From Serratia inhibens (lineage in GTDB: Bacteria > Pseudomonadota > Gammaproteobacteria > Enterobacterales > Enterobacteriaceae): DNA of 64,000 nt. Positions 29,565 through 38,004 of this stretch are shown piece after piece (within the stretch, counting starts at the first letter, position 1; each line of letters opens with the position of its first letter). The stretch spans positions 558,001-622,000 of the forward strand of contig NZ_QYYG01000002.1 of NCBI RefSeq assembly GCF_003591175.1, given 5' to 3'. Both the position numbers and the translations under genes were made by a program. The notes under the pieces were generated by a model, which was not told the origin of the DNA, searched no databases, and was given only the letters and a program-made list of their open reading frames with translations.

Positions 29565-30329
29565 TTATACCGCAGCGGACATGCCGCCATCGACAAACAG
29601 CAAATGGCCATTAACAAAGTCCGAAGCCTTGGACGACAGAAACACCGCGGCGCCAATCAGCTCCTGCGGATCGCCCCAACGGGCGGCCGGGGTGCGCTTG
29701 GTCAGCCAGGCGGTAAACTCCGGATTGTCCGCCAGCGCCTGGGTCATTTCGGTTTTGAAATAGCCCGGCGCGATGCCGTTGACCTGAATGTTGTAACGCG
29801 CCAGCTCCACGCACATGCCGCGCGTCAGCATTTTTACCGCTCCCTTGGAGGCGGCATACGGCGTAATGGTGTCGCGCCCCAGTTCGCTCTGCATCGAACC
29901 GATGTTGATGATTTTGCCGCTTTGGCGTTGCACCATATGGCGCGCCACGGTTTGCGACACCATAAACACCGCTTTCTGATTGACGGCGATAATGTCGTCC
30001 CAGTCTTTTTCCGGGAATTCGGTAAAGGGATGGCGCCGCTGGATACCGGCGTTGTTAATCAGCACATCAATCCCGCCCATTTCCGCCTCAATCTGCTCAA
30101 TGGCAGCGTGAATGGCCTGCGAGTCGGTCACGTCAAAAGGGGCAGCATCGGCACTGAAGCCTTCACGCCGCAGGATATCCACCGCGCGTTGCGCATTTTC
30201 CCGGCTGGTGGCATTGACCAGAATATGGGCACCGTACTGCGCCAGCCCACGCGCCAGCAGAAAACCAATGCCCCGTGAAGCGCCGGTAATCAGTATTTTT
30301 TTATTATCCAGCGAAAACAAGTTGTTCAT
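29565..30329 (-). CDS. idnO: 5-Keto-D-gluconate 5-reductase
   Basis: Short-chain dehydrogenase (254 aa, same length as in E. coli) reducing 5-ketogluconate to D-gluconate. The cofactor motif is TGASRGIG, NNAG is present, and the catalytic Tyr/Lys are in YAASKGAVK. The segment IQRRHPFTEFPE and the C-terminal VNGHLLFVDGGM are as in IdnO. It is the first gene of an idnO-idnD operon, divergent from idnR. Confidence 0.95.
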   Translation of the reverse strand: MNNLFSLDNKKILITGASRGIGFLLARGLAQYGAHILVNATSRENAQRAVDILRREGFSADAAPFDVTDSQAIHAAIEQIEAEMGGIDVLINNAGIQRRHPFTEFPEKDWDDIIAVNQKAVFMVSQTVARHMVQRQSGKIINIGSMQSELGRDTITPYAASKGAVKMLTRGMCVELARYNIQVNGIAPGYFKTEMTQALADNPEFTAWLTKRTPAARWGDPQELIGAAVFLSSKASDFVNGHLLFVDGGMSAAV

Positions 30330-30394
30330 AAGGTTCCCCGACCCCTGTCATTCAGTTGGAACAGGCGTCTATCTCACCGGATTGCCACCGGCAA

Positions 30395-30449
30395 AAACGT
30401 GAGCTGCATCACTTAAAATCATGTTACTAAAAGCTGTTACCTTTAACGT
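30395..30449. promoter_or_regulatory. CRP-like site and GntR/IdnR-type operator between idnO and idnR
   Basis: CGTGA-GCTGCA-TCACT at 30398-30413 is a good CRP core (NGTGA-N6-TCACN). At 30434-30449, CTGTTACCTTTAACGT resembles the ATGTTACC-type operator of GntR and IdnR. Both lie in the 269-bp divergent region. Catabolite control and IdnR control are known for the E. coli idn operon; use here is inferred. Confidence 0.55.
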
Positions 30450-30598
30450 GAAGCCGCGCATCCCAACAGACCAAACGATTAATACATTTCATTGAAAAAT
30501 AGGATTTTTATACTTTTTACGTCGATTGTTATCGCCAAATCGATTTGCTAACATGGGCTTATCCGCGATTCTCCGCCCCACCCTGTCAAGGCCCCAGA

Positions 30599-31582
30599 AT
30601 GAAGAACCAACGCGTTACGCTACAAGATATCGCGCTGCTCGCCGGCGTGACCAAGATGACCGTCAGCCGCTATCTGCGTACGCCGGAAAAGGTGGCGGCC
30701 GATACCGCAGCGCGCATTGCCGAAGTGATGAAAGAGGTTAACTTCACCGATACGGATGAAGCGCGTGCGAACCAAAAACCGCGCATCGGCGTGTTAGTCC
30801 CCTCCTTCAACAACCAGATCTTTGCCGATCTGCTGGCCGGCATAGAATCCGTCACTCTGGAGCAGGGTTATCAAACGCTGGTGGTGAACTATGACTACAG
30901 CCGCGAGCGGGAGGAAGAGCACATCGTCCAGTTGCTGGCCTACCCGATCGCCGGGCTGATCCTTACCGATTCGCAGCACACTCTGCGGGCGGAAAAGTAT
31001 CTGACGGCGGCTAAAATCCCGGTGGCGCAGGTGATGGATCTGGAAGGGCCGGCAGGGCGAATTGCCGTGGGGTTCGATAACTATCAGGCGGGTTATGACA
31101 TGACCGAAGCGCTGCTTGCCAGCGGCAAACGCCAGGTGGTCTATTTCGGCGCCATGTCCGATGCGCGCGACTTGAAACGTTTTCAGGGTTATTGCCGGGC
31201 AATGGAAAATCAGCGGCTGACTCCGCGCCAGATCACACCGCATAAGGTTTCATCGGTCTCGGTCGGCTCCGATATGCTGGCGATGGCGCGCCGGCTTTAT
31301 CCTGATCTGGACGGCATACTGTGCACTAACGACGATCTGGCGGTGGGCGTGTTGCAGGAGTGCCTGCAGCTCGGGTTGAATATCCCGCAAGACATCGCTC
31401 TGTCAGGTTTTCACGGTCTGGATATCGGTAAAGCTACCACGCCGGGCATCGCCAGCGTGATTACCCCACGATTTGATATCGGCAAAGTCGCCACCGAGAT
31501 CCTGCTGAAGCGTATCAAAGGGGTGCCGTGCATCGAGCGCGTTGACCTGCACTACCGTATCTCACTCGGTGGCACTATTTGA
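30599..31582 (+). CDS. idnR: LacI-family regulator, IdnR/GntR-like
   Basis: A 327-aa regulator with an N-terminal helix-turn-helix (VTLQDIALLAGVTKMTVSRYL) and a periplasmic-binding-like sensor domain (VGFDNYQAGYDM; CTNDDLAVG; SGFHGLDIG), closest to IdnR and GntR. ATG 30599 is chosen over the ORF start at 30545 because it matches the family N-terminus. The hinge linking the two domains is unusual: after VNF the family PNRAP...L segment is missing and only TDTDEARANQKP precedes RIGV, about 4-5 residues short. It is divergent from idnO-idnD, which it presumably controls. Confidence 0.85.
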   Translation: MKNQRVTLQDIALLAGVTKMTVSRYLRTPEKVAADTAARIAEVMKEVNFTDTDEARANQKPRIGVLVPSFNNQIFADLLAGIESVTLEQGYQTLVVNYDYSREREEEHIVQLLAYPIAGLILTDSQHTLRAEKYLTAAKIPVAQVMDLEGPAGRIAVGFDNYQAGYDMTEALLASGKRQVVYFGAMSDARDLKRFQGYCRAMENQRLTPRQITPHKVSSVSVGSDMLAMARRLYPDLDGILCTNDDLAVGVLQECLQLGLNIPQDIALSGFHGLDIGKATTPGIASVITPRFDIGKVATEILLKRIKGVPCIERVDLHYRISLGGTI

Positions 31583-32065
31583 ATGCCCGGTAGCCGCATC
31601 CGGCATTTTCGCCTTCTCGCTGCGCGCCGCCAGCCACAACCCGCTGTTTTTCATCGCGTAACCAAACACCAGCCCCACCAATAAAGACGCCGTCACCAGC
31701 GGCCAGTCGCCCCCGCCGGCAAAGGTAGCGCAAGCACCGATAAAGGTGCCGGGCACAAATCCCAGCCACTGCTGTTTTGCCTGAATACACATCAGGAAGG
31801 CCACTATGCCGGTCAGCAGGTAGCCAAGCATGCTCCAGCCCGGCGCCAACTCGCTGCCATGAATGATCGCCATCGCCCAAAACACCCCGCTACAGCTGGT
31901 CAGAGTACTGATCAACAACCCTTTCAGACCGCCCTGCGGACAGGCGAAATAAGCGGTGCAACCGAGAAAGCCGGCCCAGCCGATCAACCCCAGGCTGACG
32001 GCAACCCATCCCCAGACGCCGGACAGAATTCCGGTAGTGACGGCAATGGCGAAAATAACGTTCAT
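31562..32065 (-). CDS. ycdZ: YcdZ-like inner-membrane protein (DUF1097)
   Basis: A 167-aa membrane protein with about five hydrophobic helices, very similar to E. coli YcdZ (ITTGILSGVWGWVAVSLGL; YFACPQGGLKGL; FVPGTFIGACATFAG). Function unknown. Its 3' end overlaps the convergent idnR by 21 bp. A perfect CRP core lies 56 bp upstream. Confidence 0.9.
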   Translation of the reverse strand: MNVIFAIAVTTGILSGVWGWVAVSLGLIGWAGFLGCTAYFACPQGGLKGLLISTLTSCSGVFWAMAIIHGSELAPGWSMLGYLLTGIVAFLMCIQAKQQWLGFVPGTFIGACATFAGGGDWPLVTASLLVGLVFGYAMKNSGLWLAARSEKAKMPDAATGHSNSATE

Positions 32066-32115
32066 AAATCGACCCGGCAGAAAAGAAAGCGCGCAGTGTA
32101 CTCGAAAACTGACAA

Positions 32116-32141
32116 ATTTATGTGAATCTCGTCACAAAAAT
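32116..32141 (-). promoter_or_regulatory. CRP-binding site upstream of ycdZ
   Basis: TGTGA-ATCTCG-TCACA at 32121-32136 has perfect CRP half-sites with the standard 6-bp spacer and A/T-rich flanks. Its distance from the ycdZ start (about 56-71 bp) fits activation of ycdZ. Confidence 0.7.
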
Positions 32142-32187
32142 TATGTAATAAGAGAAGTGGAAATTACAGATTTGCTGAATTTGTCAC

Positions 32188-32216
32188 AAAAAAAACCAGC
32201 GTGGCAAGCACGCTGG
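32188..32216 (-). terminator. Rho-independent terminator, minus strand
   Basis: CCAGCGTG/CACGCTGG stem (8 bp, 5-base loop) followed on the minus strand by a run of eight T residues. It ends the leftward MFS transcript after the ERIC-like repeat. Confidence 0.85.
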
Positions 32217-32279
32217 AAATGACACACAACAACACCAGGGAAATCGTTCGCCACATTGCGTGGCTAAAGTATTCTTTCT

Positions 32280-32341
32280 TATACCCTATGAATATCAAGT
32301 TGCAGCCAACCAGGCTACGGCTTGATAAACGACGGGTATCA
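32280..32341. repeat. ERIC-derived terminal-repeat-only element
   Basis: About 62 bp made of the two ERIC ends joined head to head: ATACCCTATG...CAAGTTGCAGCC at the left and GGCTACGGCTTG...ACGACGGGTATC at the right, without the ERIC core. The last bases form the TGA stop of the MFS gene to the right. Confidence 0.65.
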
Positions 32342-33580
32342 GCGCGGGAACCCCGCGCGGGTCACCATGAAGCTCAAAATCAAGCACACCAGGGTACTGA
32401 CCGCAAATAACAGGTTGACCGCCAGATGCAGGCTGGCATGGTCGATCACTACTCCCAACAGGATGGGCACCCAGTTGGCGATATAAGCAATAACGTAAAA
32501 CAGCGAAATCAGTCTTGCATGGCTGGCCTTCGGTGAAATCAGGTTCACCAGCGTGGCGCTGCCGACAAAAATCGCACCGTAGGCATAACCGGCAATCACC
32601 ATCCCGGCGGCTGCCAGACCCAACGAGTGGATCTGAATCGCCTCGGCGAACACCACCACCGACAGCGCCTGCGCCAGGCAACCAAACATCAGCGAGTGCC
32701 GCGCATTAATGCGACGACTGAGGATCTGGCTGATGCCGGCAATCACCAGGTAAACGGCAATCACATAACCGTAAACGCCACGGCTGTGCATGCCCAGCAG
32801 CTTTTCCGATACGCTCGGGCCAATCGCCAGAATACTGGCAGCGACTGCCCAGCAGATGAACAGCGCACCGGCACACAGGAAGAACTTGCCGCCCGTGGCA
32901 CGCAGGCCGTCGCCCAACGAACTCTTTTCCGCTGCGGCAGCCACCGGCGCTCCGCTTACCGGTACCGCCACCACTTCACTCGGCCATTTCAGCATCACGC
33001 CCAGTGCCGCTACCGCCGCCACCGCCATAATGATAATGAAGGGCAATGAAGTGGTATGGAATCCGGTTTGCAGCGCCACACCGCTGAAAATCGGCCCCAA
33101 CGCCAGGCCAAGGGTAAATGACAGCGTAGCGATCAGCGCCGCATTCTTGCCGCCATCTTTCGGCCCAAAACGCACCAGCGCAATGTTGGCCGCACCGGTC
33201 AGCGCACCGGTCCCAACCCCGGCCAACAGCCGTGCCATAAACATCATCAAAAACGAATCGGCCATCGAAAACAACAGCGCGCCGGCCAAAACCACCAGCA
33301 ACGCCGGCACAATCATGCTGCGCAGGTCTTTCACCTTGCCGGCCATGTTGCCGACGCCAAACAGTGAAATCAGCACGCCTGCAGCATAAGCGCCATAAAT
33401 AATGGTCAGGCTGACCGAGCTTAAACCCAATTCATGTTGATAAAGCGGATAAAGTGGCGTCGGCGCACTGCTATTGAGCAATGCAGACATTAATGCCAGC
33501 GCTAAAAACAGCAGAATGGCAAAATGCGACGTGCCCGAATTCGCTTTAGCTGCTTCATCAACAGCGACACTTTCAGACAT
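32339..33580 (-). CDS. MFS transporter
   Basis: A major-facilitator protein of 413 aa with about 12 hydrophobic helices and a soluble N-terminal stub (MSESVAVDEAAK). ATG 33580 follows GGGAGAGAAAA and is preferred over the frame opening at 33634. Motif-A-like GNMAGKVKDLRSM follows helix 2, and RLLAGVGTGAL resembles the helix-4 motif. Substrate unknown. The stop codon lies in the outer end of an ERIC-derived repeat, so the native C-terminus may have been altered. Confidence 0.8.
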   Translation of the reverse strand: MSESVAVDEAAKANSGTSHFAILLFLALALMSALLNSSAPTPLYPLYQHELGLSSVSLTIIYGAYAAGVLISLFGVGNMAGKVKDLRSMIVPALLVVLAGALLFSMADSFLMMFMARLLAGVGTGALTGAANIALVRFGPKDGGKNAALIATLSFTLGLALGPIFSGVALQTGFHTTSLPFIIIMAVAAVAALGVMLKWPSEVVAVPVSGAPVAAAAEKSSLGDGLRATGGKFFLCAGALFICWAVAASILAIGPSVSEKLLGMHSRGVYGYVIAVYLVIAGISQILSRRINARHSLMFGCLAQALSVVVFAEAIQIHSLGLAAAGMVIAGYAYGAIFVGSATLVNLISPKASHARLISLFYVIAYIANWVPILLGVVIDHASLHLAVNLLFAVSTLVCLILSFMVTRAGFPR

Positions 33581-33736
33581 TTTTCTCTCCCGAAACAAGC
33601 TGGATAAACATTCTGTCCTGAAAACCAAACTCAATCAGGAAACGCGTTCATCATACCGTTTGGGTATAACAGCAAAAATAGCCAAGAATGCATCACAGTG
33701 ATTCATTAATGCATGAGCGAAGCAAATATGACCGTT

Positions 33737-34252
33737 TTAATGCAGCACGCAAACCGCCCGCCTGCGTGGCCAAATACCGCAAATGCCTAATACCAAACCA
33801 TATACGGCATGGTTGACCAGGCTGGCCACCAGCAAACCGGGGCCGCTAGCGGCGCTGCCGAAAAAGCCTAATCCAACCGAAGGATAAATTAAACATAACG
33901 ATATAAGCGAACAAACCAGGCCATAAATAACGGCCCGGCACAAGGCACCGCGGCGCGGGTGATAAACGGAAAAGATAAAATAATAAAAAAGAAGCGCCAG
34001 GACGATGCCTGCAAAATAATGCGCACCGTAGCCCAATAATAATGCGTGCGGCACCTGAGGAATATCGCCGGGCCGCAAGAACAGAAATTGCCCCTGCCCC
34101 CACTGATTAACCAAATTGCCGATAAAAACCAGATTCAACTTACCGATAACCCCGGCGGACGAGGCAACAAAATTTACCAGGTCCATGCCGAGGGTCGCCA
34201 CAATGCCAAACAGTCCATAACGCGCCAGTTCCCTGGCTGGGCACAAGTCCAT
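33737..34252 (-). CDS. DUF2938 family membrane protein
   Basis: A 171-aa integral membrane protein with four to five hydrophobic segments; the FGIVATLGMDLVN and HYFAGIVLALLFYYF parts are typical of DUF2938 proteins of unknown function. It starts behind GGGAGAGGGCTA, 18 bp after the stop of the upstream permease gene on the same strand, so the two are probably co-transcribed. Confidence 0.7.
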   Translation of the reverse strand: MDLCPARELARYGLFGIVATLGMDLVNFVASSAGVIGKLNLVFIGNLVNQWGQGQFLFLRPGDIPQVPHALLLGYGAHYFAGIVLALLFYYFIFSVYHPRRGALCRAVIYGLVCSLISLCLIYPSVGLGFFGSAASGPGLLVASLVNHAVYGLVLGICGIWPRRRAVCVLH

Positions 34253-34270
34253 TAGCCCTCTCCCTTGTTG

Positions 34271-35134
34271 TTATACCGCTGCGGCCTTCGAGGCCTTCAC
34301 CGGATTGCGTTTCAAAATGGCCAATGCGCCGGAAAGAATAATCAACGCCATGCCGGCCGCAGCAATATAAGACAGTTTTTCGCCAAACAGCAGATAACCG
34401 AGCAGCGTGGAAAAAATGATGGTGCTGTAGGACAGGATGCTGACAATCACCGCATTGCCGCTGCCATAAGCGCGGGTCATGGTGATTTGCCCCAGGCTGC
34501 CGAATACGCCGATGGCGCCTACGCACAGCATCATGGCGCTGTCCAGGGCCGTAAAGCCCATCGCCGCCGTCATCACAAAGCCAATCACTGTGCCCACCAG
34601 CGAGAAATAAAACACCACCCGCAACTCCGGCTCGCCGCTGCGCACCAGCTTACCGACATTGAAATAAGCCAGCGCGGTCAACAGCCCGGATAACAGACCA
34701 ATCAGGGTGGCGACATACTCGCCATTCGGCGTATCCGGGCGCAGCAACACCAGAATGCCGATAAACCCCAACAGCACGGAAAACAGCAATTTGCCGGTCA
34801 ACTGGCCCTTGGAGGTTACGAAGGCGATCGCCGACTGAAAGATCGGGTTGGTGTAACCCAGCGTGGTGGCGGTGGCGATCGGCAGATGGATCAGAGAATA
34901 AAAGCCGCAGTACATCGCCGCATTGCCGATGGCGGCGCGCTTCATATGCAAACCGAGGTGCTGGGTGCGGAAACCGAGATTTTTAACCTTAATCAGCGCG
35001 GCGACGATCAATACGTTAATAAAAGAGCGATAAAAAATGATATCGAAAAAGCCCACTTTCGCCGAAGCCAGTTTGACACTTGCCCCCATCAGCGCAAAGA
35101 ACCCGCTGGCGACGACCATCCACAAAGCAACCAT
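34271..35134 (-). CDS. EamA/DMT-family permease
   Basis: A 287-aa drug/metabolite-transporter protein with ten predicted helices in two EamA repeats. The start is ATG 35134 (MVALWMVVASGFFALMGAS) behind GAGGAAATC. The longer frame to 35254 runs into an ERIC-like repeat and is rejected. Substrate unknown. It is the first gene of a two-gene unit with the DUF2938 protein. Confidence 0.82.
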   Translation of the reverse strand: MVALWMVVASGFFALMGASVKLASAKVGFFDIIFYRSFINVLIVAALIKVKNLGFRTQHLGLHMKRAAIGNAAMYCGFYSLIHLPIATATTLGYTNPIFQSAIAFVTSKGQLTGKLLFSVLLGFIGILVLLRPDTPNGEYVATLIGLLSGLLTALAYFNVGKLVRSGEPELRVVFYFSLVGTVIGFVMTAAMGFTALDSAMMLCVGAIGVFGSLGQITMTRAYGSGNAVIVSILSYSTIIFSTLLGYLLFGEKLSYIAAAGMALIILSGALAILKRNPVKASKAAAV

Positions 35135-35178
35135 GATTTCCTCGGAATACACCCCAAAACGGGCTGTAAAAAATAATC

Positions 35179-35316
35179 TATACCCTATGGGGCCAAGTTG
35201 CAGCCAGGCTGGCCCAGGATTAGGCCAGTGCCTCGTAGGCTGCACCCGTATCAAACGGGGCGAACATCTTCGCCCCCTACGGACAGTGCAGTCAACAACG
35301 CCGCAGCTTGAAAGAC
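35179..35316. repeat. Composite ERIC-like element with replaced centre
   Basis: The left end (TATACCCTATGG...CCAAGTTGCAGCCAGGC) and right end (GTCAACAACGCCGCAGCTTG) are ERIC-like. The middle lacks the ERIC core and instead holds GTAGGCTGCACCCG and a GGGGCGAA/TTCGCCCC hairpin. It separates the permease start from the cupin stop. Confidence 0.6.
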
Positions 35317-35324
35317 ACTATTCT

Positions 35325-35750
35325 TTATTCGGCGGTTTTCACCGTCAGCGGTTTGTTGTCGGCACAAGCGAAGAACACCAGCATCTCCGCCCCTTTATCG
35401 CCAGAAACGCCCTGATGAACGATATCTACCGTGTCGGTAAAGGAATCCCCTTGCTTAAAGGTGTGCTTCAAGCCGGTTTTTTTTACCGTGAGAGAAACGC
35501 TGCCGCCGGTCATATGCACCGCACTGATACACGGATGAATATGCCAGGCCAGCACCTTATTCGGCTCCACCGTCACTTTCAACATGGTGATCTGAGGGGC
35601 GCCGGCCGGATACTGTCCGTACGGCGTGCCCTCCCACGAGGTTTCGGTTTTCAGCAAGGTTTCTTTGCTGATCCCTTCGCCGTGGTCTTCAGCAGCCTGC
35701 GCGTTCCCCTGAAATGCCATCGTTAATGCCAGAAGTATCAATTTATACAT
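35325..35750 (-). CDS. Exported single-domain cupin protein
   Basis: A 141-aa protein with an N-terminal signal peptide (MYKLILLALTMAFQGNAQA) and one cupin barrel: motif 1 is AWHIHPCISAVHMTGGSVSL, with two His and downstream polar residues as possible metal ligands, and motif 2 is around GDSFTDTVDIVHQG. ATG 35750 is chosen over the frame opening at 35801 because it begins the signal peptide. It lies 87 bp after the ThDP-enzyme gene in the same direction. Substrate unknown. Confidence 0.72.
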   Translation of the reverse strand: MYKLILLALTMAFQGNAQAAEDHGEGISKETLLKTETSWEGTPYGQYPAGAPQITMLKVTVEPNKVLAWHIHPCISAVHMTGGSVSLTVKKTGLKHTFKQGDSFTDTVDIVHQGVSGDKGAEMLVFFACADNKPLTVKTAE

Positions 35751-35837
35751 TGTTATCGCTCCATGACCCTGTGAATAAGAACAGAAAATGGCGTGATACA
35801 AAGGATAATTAACGACGCCCTCCAGAGACAGGCCCCC

Positions 35838-37667
35838 TTACAACCCTTTGATACGCTGTTCGTATTCTACGATGCTCTCGGCATAGTATCGATTAGGCGC
35901 CACATGATTTCCTACTATCACTTCTATCAGGAACGGGCCATCGTACTCGGCCGCGGCGGCCAGCGCTTCATCCAGTTCCTCCAGCGTCGCCACCTTCGCA
36001 GAGGCGACGCCCAGGCTGTTGGCGAAAGCCTTCCAGTCGTGATTCGGCAGGGCTGTGTAATCGGCCGATACGCCGCGGTTCTGAAGCGTGTCGATATGCA
36101 TGGCGCCATGGGCGCTGTTGTTCATCACGACAAAGGTCATTTTCACCTGGTAGCGAGCGGCGGTCTGGATCTCGATGCCGTGCATCAGCATGCAGCCGTC
36201 GCCGGTGACCACTACGCAGTCACGGTGCGGCGCCGCCAGCTTGATGCCGATACCGGCGCATATCGCCCACCCCATCGGTGCCAGGGAGCTTGAGGTGTGA
36301 TAGTCACCCCGCCCGCTGGCCAGCCAGTGGTGGGCCATAAAGATACGGTGCGCGCCGGAGTCGACCACCACGTTGGTGTCCTCGTCCATGCGGCTGCGGA
36401 TGCGTTTGATGACATCGCCGGGGTACATGTTGGCTTCGCCCGCCGCCTGCCGCGCCTGCAGATCGGGCTGTTGTTGTTCAAGCGGCAGTTGACGCACCTG
36501 CGCAAGCCAGCCATCCCGCAGCGTCTTGACACCGGCCAGGTGGATGTCGCCGTCGCCGACCGCGTCCAGCAGGTACTGCAACCCGCCGGTCAGGCTGGAG
36601 AAAATCTGCATGTCCGGTTGATAGTGCGAGCTGACCTTGTCAAAATCTTCGTCAATCACCACCAGCGTTTTGGCGCCATGCAACCGCGGGTTCCAGTTCA
36701 GGCTGTCGCGCTGGCTAAGGTCACATCCCAGTACCAGCAGCACGTCCACTTCATCACCGTTGATGGTTTCTACCGCGCGGGTATGGCCGGCGAACCCATA
36801 CAGGCCAAGCGCCAACTCGTGCCCTTCGGGGAACGCCCCCTTACCGGACAGCGTGGTGGCGACCGGCAGACGGTATTTCTCCGCCAGGCGCAACAACAGT
36901 TCGGCGTCCTGCGGGTTATTCATGCGGTTGCCCACCAGACAGGCCACGTTCAAACCGCGCAGCAGGTAATCGTTCAGTACCTGCTCCAGCCCCTGCTGAT
37001 CGATCGCCGCCTCGCGGCACTGCGGCGTGCGCTGCGGATCTGCAGCATGATTGCCGGCCACTGCTTTCTTTTGCATGTCGACCGGCACGCTCAAATACGC
37101 ACGGCCTTTGCGCTGAGTGTTCAGGCAAGACAAACTGCGCCGCAACTCATGCTGCAACGTCAGATTATTTTTCACTTCGATGGCGGCGGAAAGTAGAGGT
37201 TTGACGATGGTCAGCTCATCGATGCCGCTGTTGCTGCCGTCCTGAAAAGCACCCTGCGCTTCATGATAGGTGGCGATGCCACCGGCCAGATACAGCACCG
37301 GGATTTTATCGGCCTGCGCCGCAGCCATCGCCGGCAGGAAATTCATGGTGCCCGGGCCGGAGATACCGAGGCAAACGCCGAACTTGCGGCTGGCACGGGC
37401 GTAGCCATCGGCCATAAAACCGCAGGCGGTCTCATGAGCGCCAACGATGCCGGTAATGCCGGAATGTTCAATGGATTTAATCAGCGGATACACGAGCTTG
37501 CCGGGTACCAGGAATATGTATTGAATGCCGCGTGCTTCAAGACCCTGAATAATCACATCAGCGTTACTTTTATCTGCCGCTTTCGCGCCAGGCGTTGCAA
37601 TAACCCTGATACCGTCCGCCGTTGCCAGCGCTACGGGGGTGTATAACTTCTCTGCGTGAGACTCCAT
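35838..37667 (-). CDS. Thiamine-diphosphate-dependent enzyme (acetolactate-synthase-like)
   Basis: A 609-aa three-domain ThDP enzyme. The activating Glu is E79 (GAHETACGFMADGYAR). The central domain has GDEVDVLLVLGCDLSQ. The cofactor motif GDGCMLMHGIEIQTAAR...MNNSAHG lies near residue 484. It resembles acetolactate synthase, benzoylformate decarboxylase and benzaldehyde-lyase relatives, but no small subunit or pathway partner is nearby, so the substrate is unknown. A divergent LysR gene across 337 bp probably regulates it. The first 30 residues precede the usual domain start and are unusual. Confidence 0.75.
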   Translation of the reverse strand: MESHAEKLYTPVALATADGIRVIATPGAKAADKSNADVIIQGLEARGIQYIFLVPGKLVYPLIKSIEHSGITGIVGAHETACGFMADGYARASRKFGVCLGISGPGTMNFLPAMAAAQADKIPVLYLAGGIATYHEAQGAFQDGSNSGIDELTIVKPLLSAAIEVKNNLTLQHELRRSLSCLNTQRKGRAYLSVPVDMQKKAVAGNHAADPQRTPQCREAAIDQQGLEQVLNDYLLRGLNVACLVGNRMNNPQDAELLLRLAEKYRLPVATTLSGKGAFPEGHELALGLYGFAGHTRAVETINGDEVDVLLVLGCDLSQRDSLNWNPRLHGAKTLVVIDEDFDKVSSHYQPDMQIFSSLTGGLQYLLDAVGDGDIHLAGVKTLRDGWLAQVRQLPLEQQQPDLQARQAAGEANMYPGDVIKRIRSRMDEDTNVVVDSGAHRIFMAHHWLASGRGDYHTSSSLAPMGWAICAGIGIKLAAPHRDCVVVTGDGCMLMHGIEIQTAARYQVKMTFVVMNNSAHGAMHIDTLQNRGVSADYTALPNHDWKAFANSLGVASAKVATLEELDEALAAAAEYDGPFLIEVIVGNHVAPNRYYAESIVEYEQRIKGL

Positions 37668-38004
37668 TTTTCATGTCCAGTCGTGGTGGGCCAACCTGAT
37701 TCAGAGTCAATCCCACCAGGCGGTTAGCCCACAGAGACAGGCTCTCATGCGCATCTGCTTACGCGTTCGGGTAACATCGATACAAAAATGTGCGCCAGAT
37801 CACAGCATAAACGTTGATAAGCATAAAGATTGTTTAGTAAAAATAAAGATGCAAAACTGCTTCACATTGATGCATTTATTCATATCCTGAAACATAATAA
37901 ATAATTATGATACGTGGGCTTCATTTGCAGCCAAAACCAGAGCCAAAGCGGCTGCGCAAGAATGAGCACGGATAAGACCGATAAGCCTGTACAAAGGAAA
38001 TGGC
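37668..38004. promoter_or_regulatory. Divergent promoter region ThDP enzyme/lysR
   Basis: 337 bp. TGTGC-GCCAGA-TCACA (37789-37804) is a near-consensus CRP core. The part nearer lysR is AT-rich (37820-37910). LysR T-N11-A sites are likely but could not be picked uniquely. Confidence 0.5.

Noticed and set aside
35135-35254. 40-residue N-terminal extension of the EamA permease
   Set aside because: It translates ERIC-like repeat sequence, while ATG 35134 has a proper ribosome-binding site and begins the first membrane helix.
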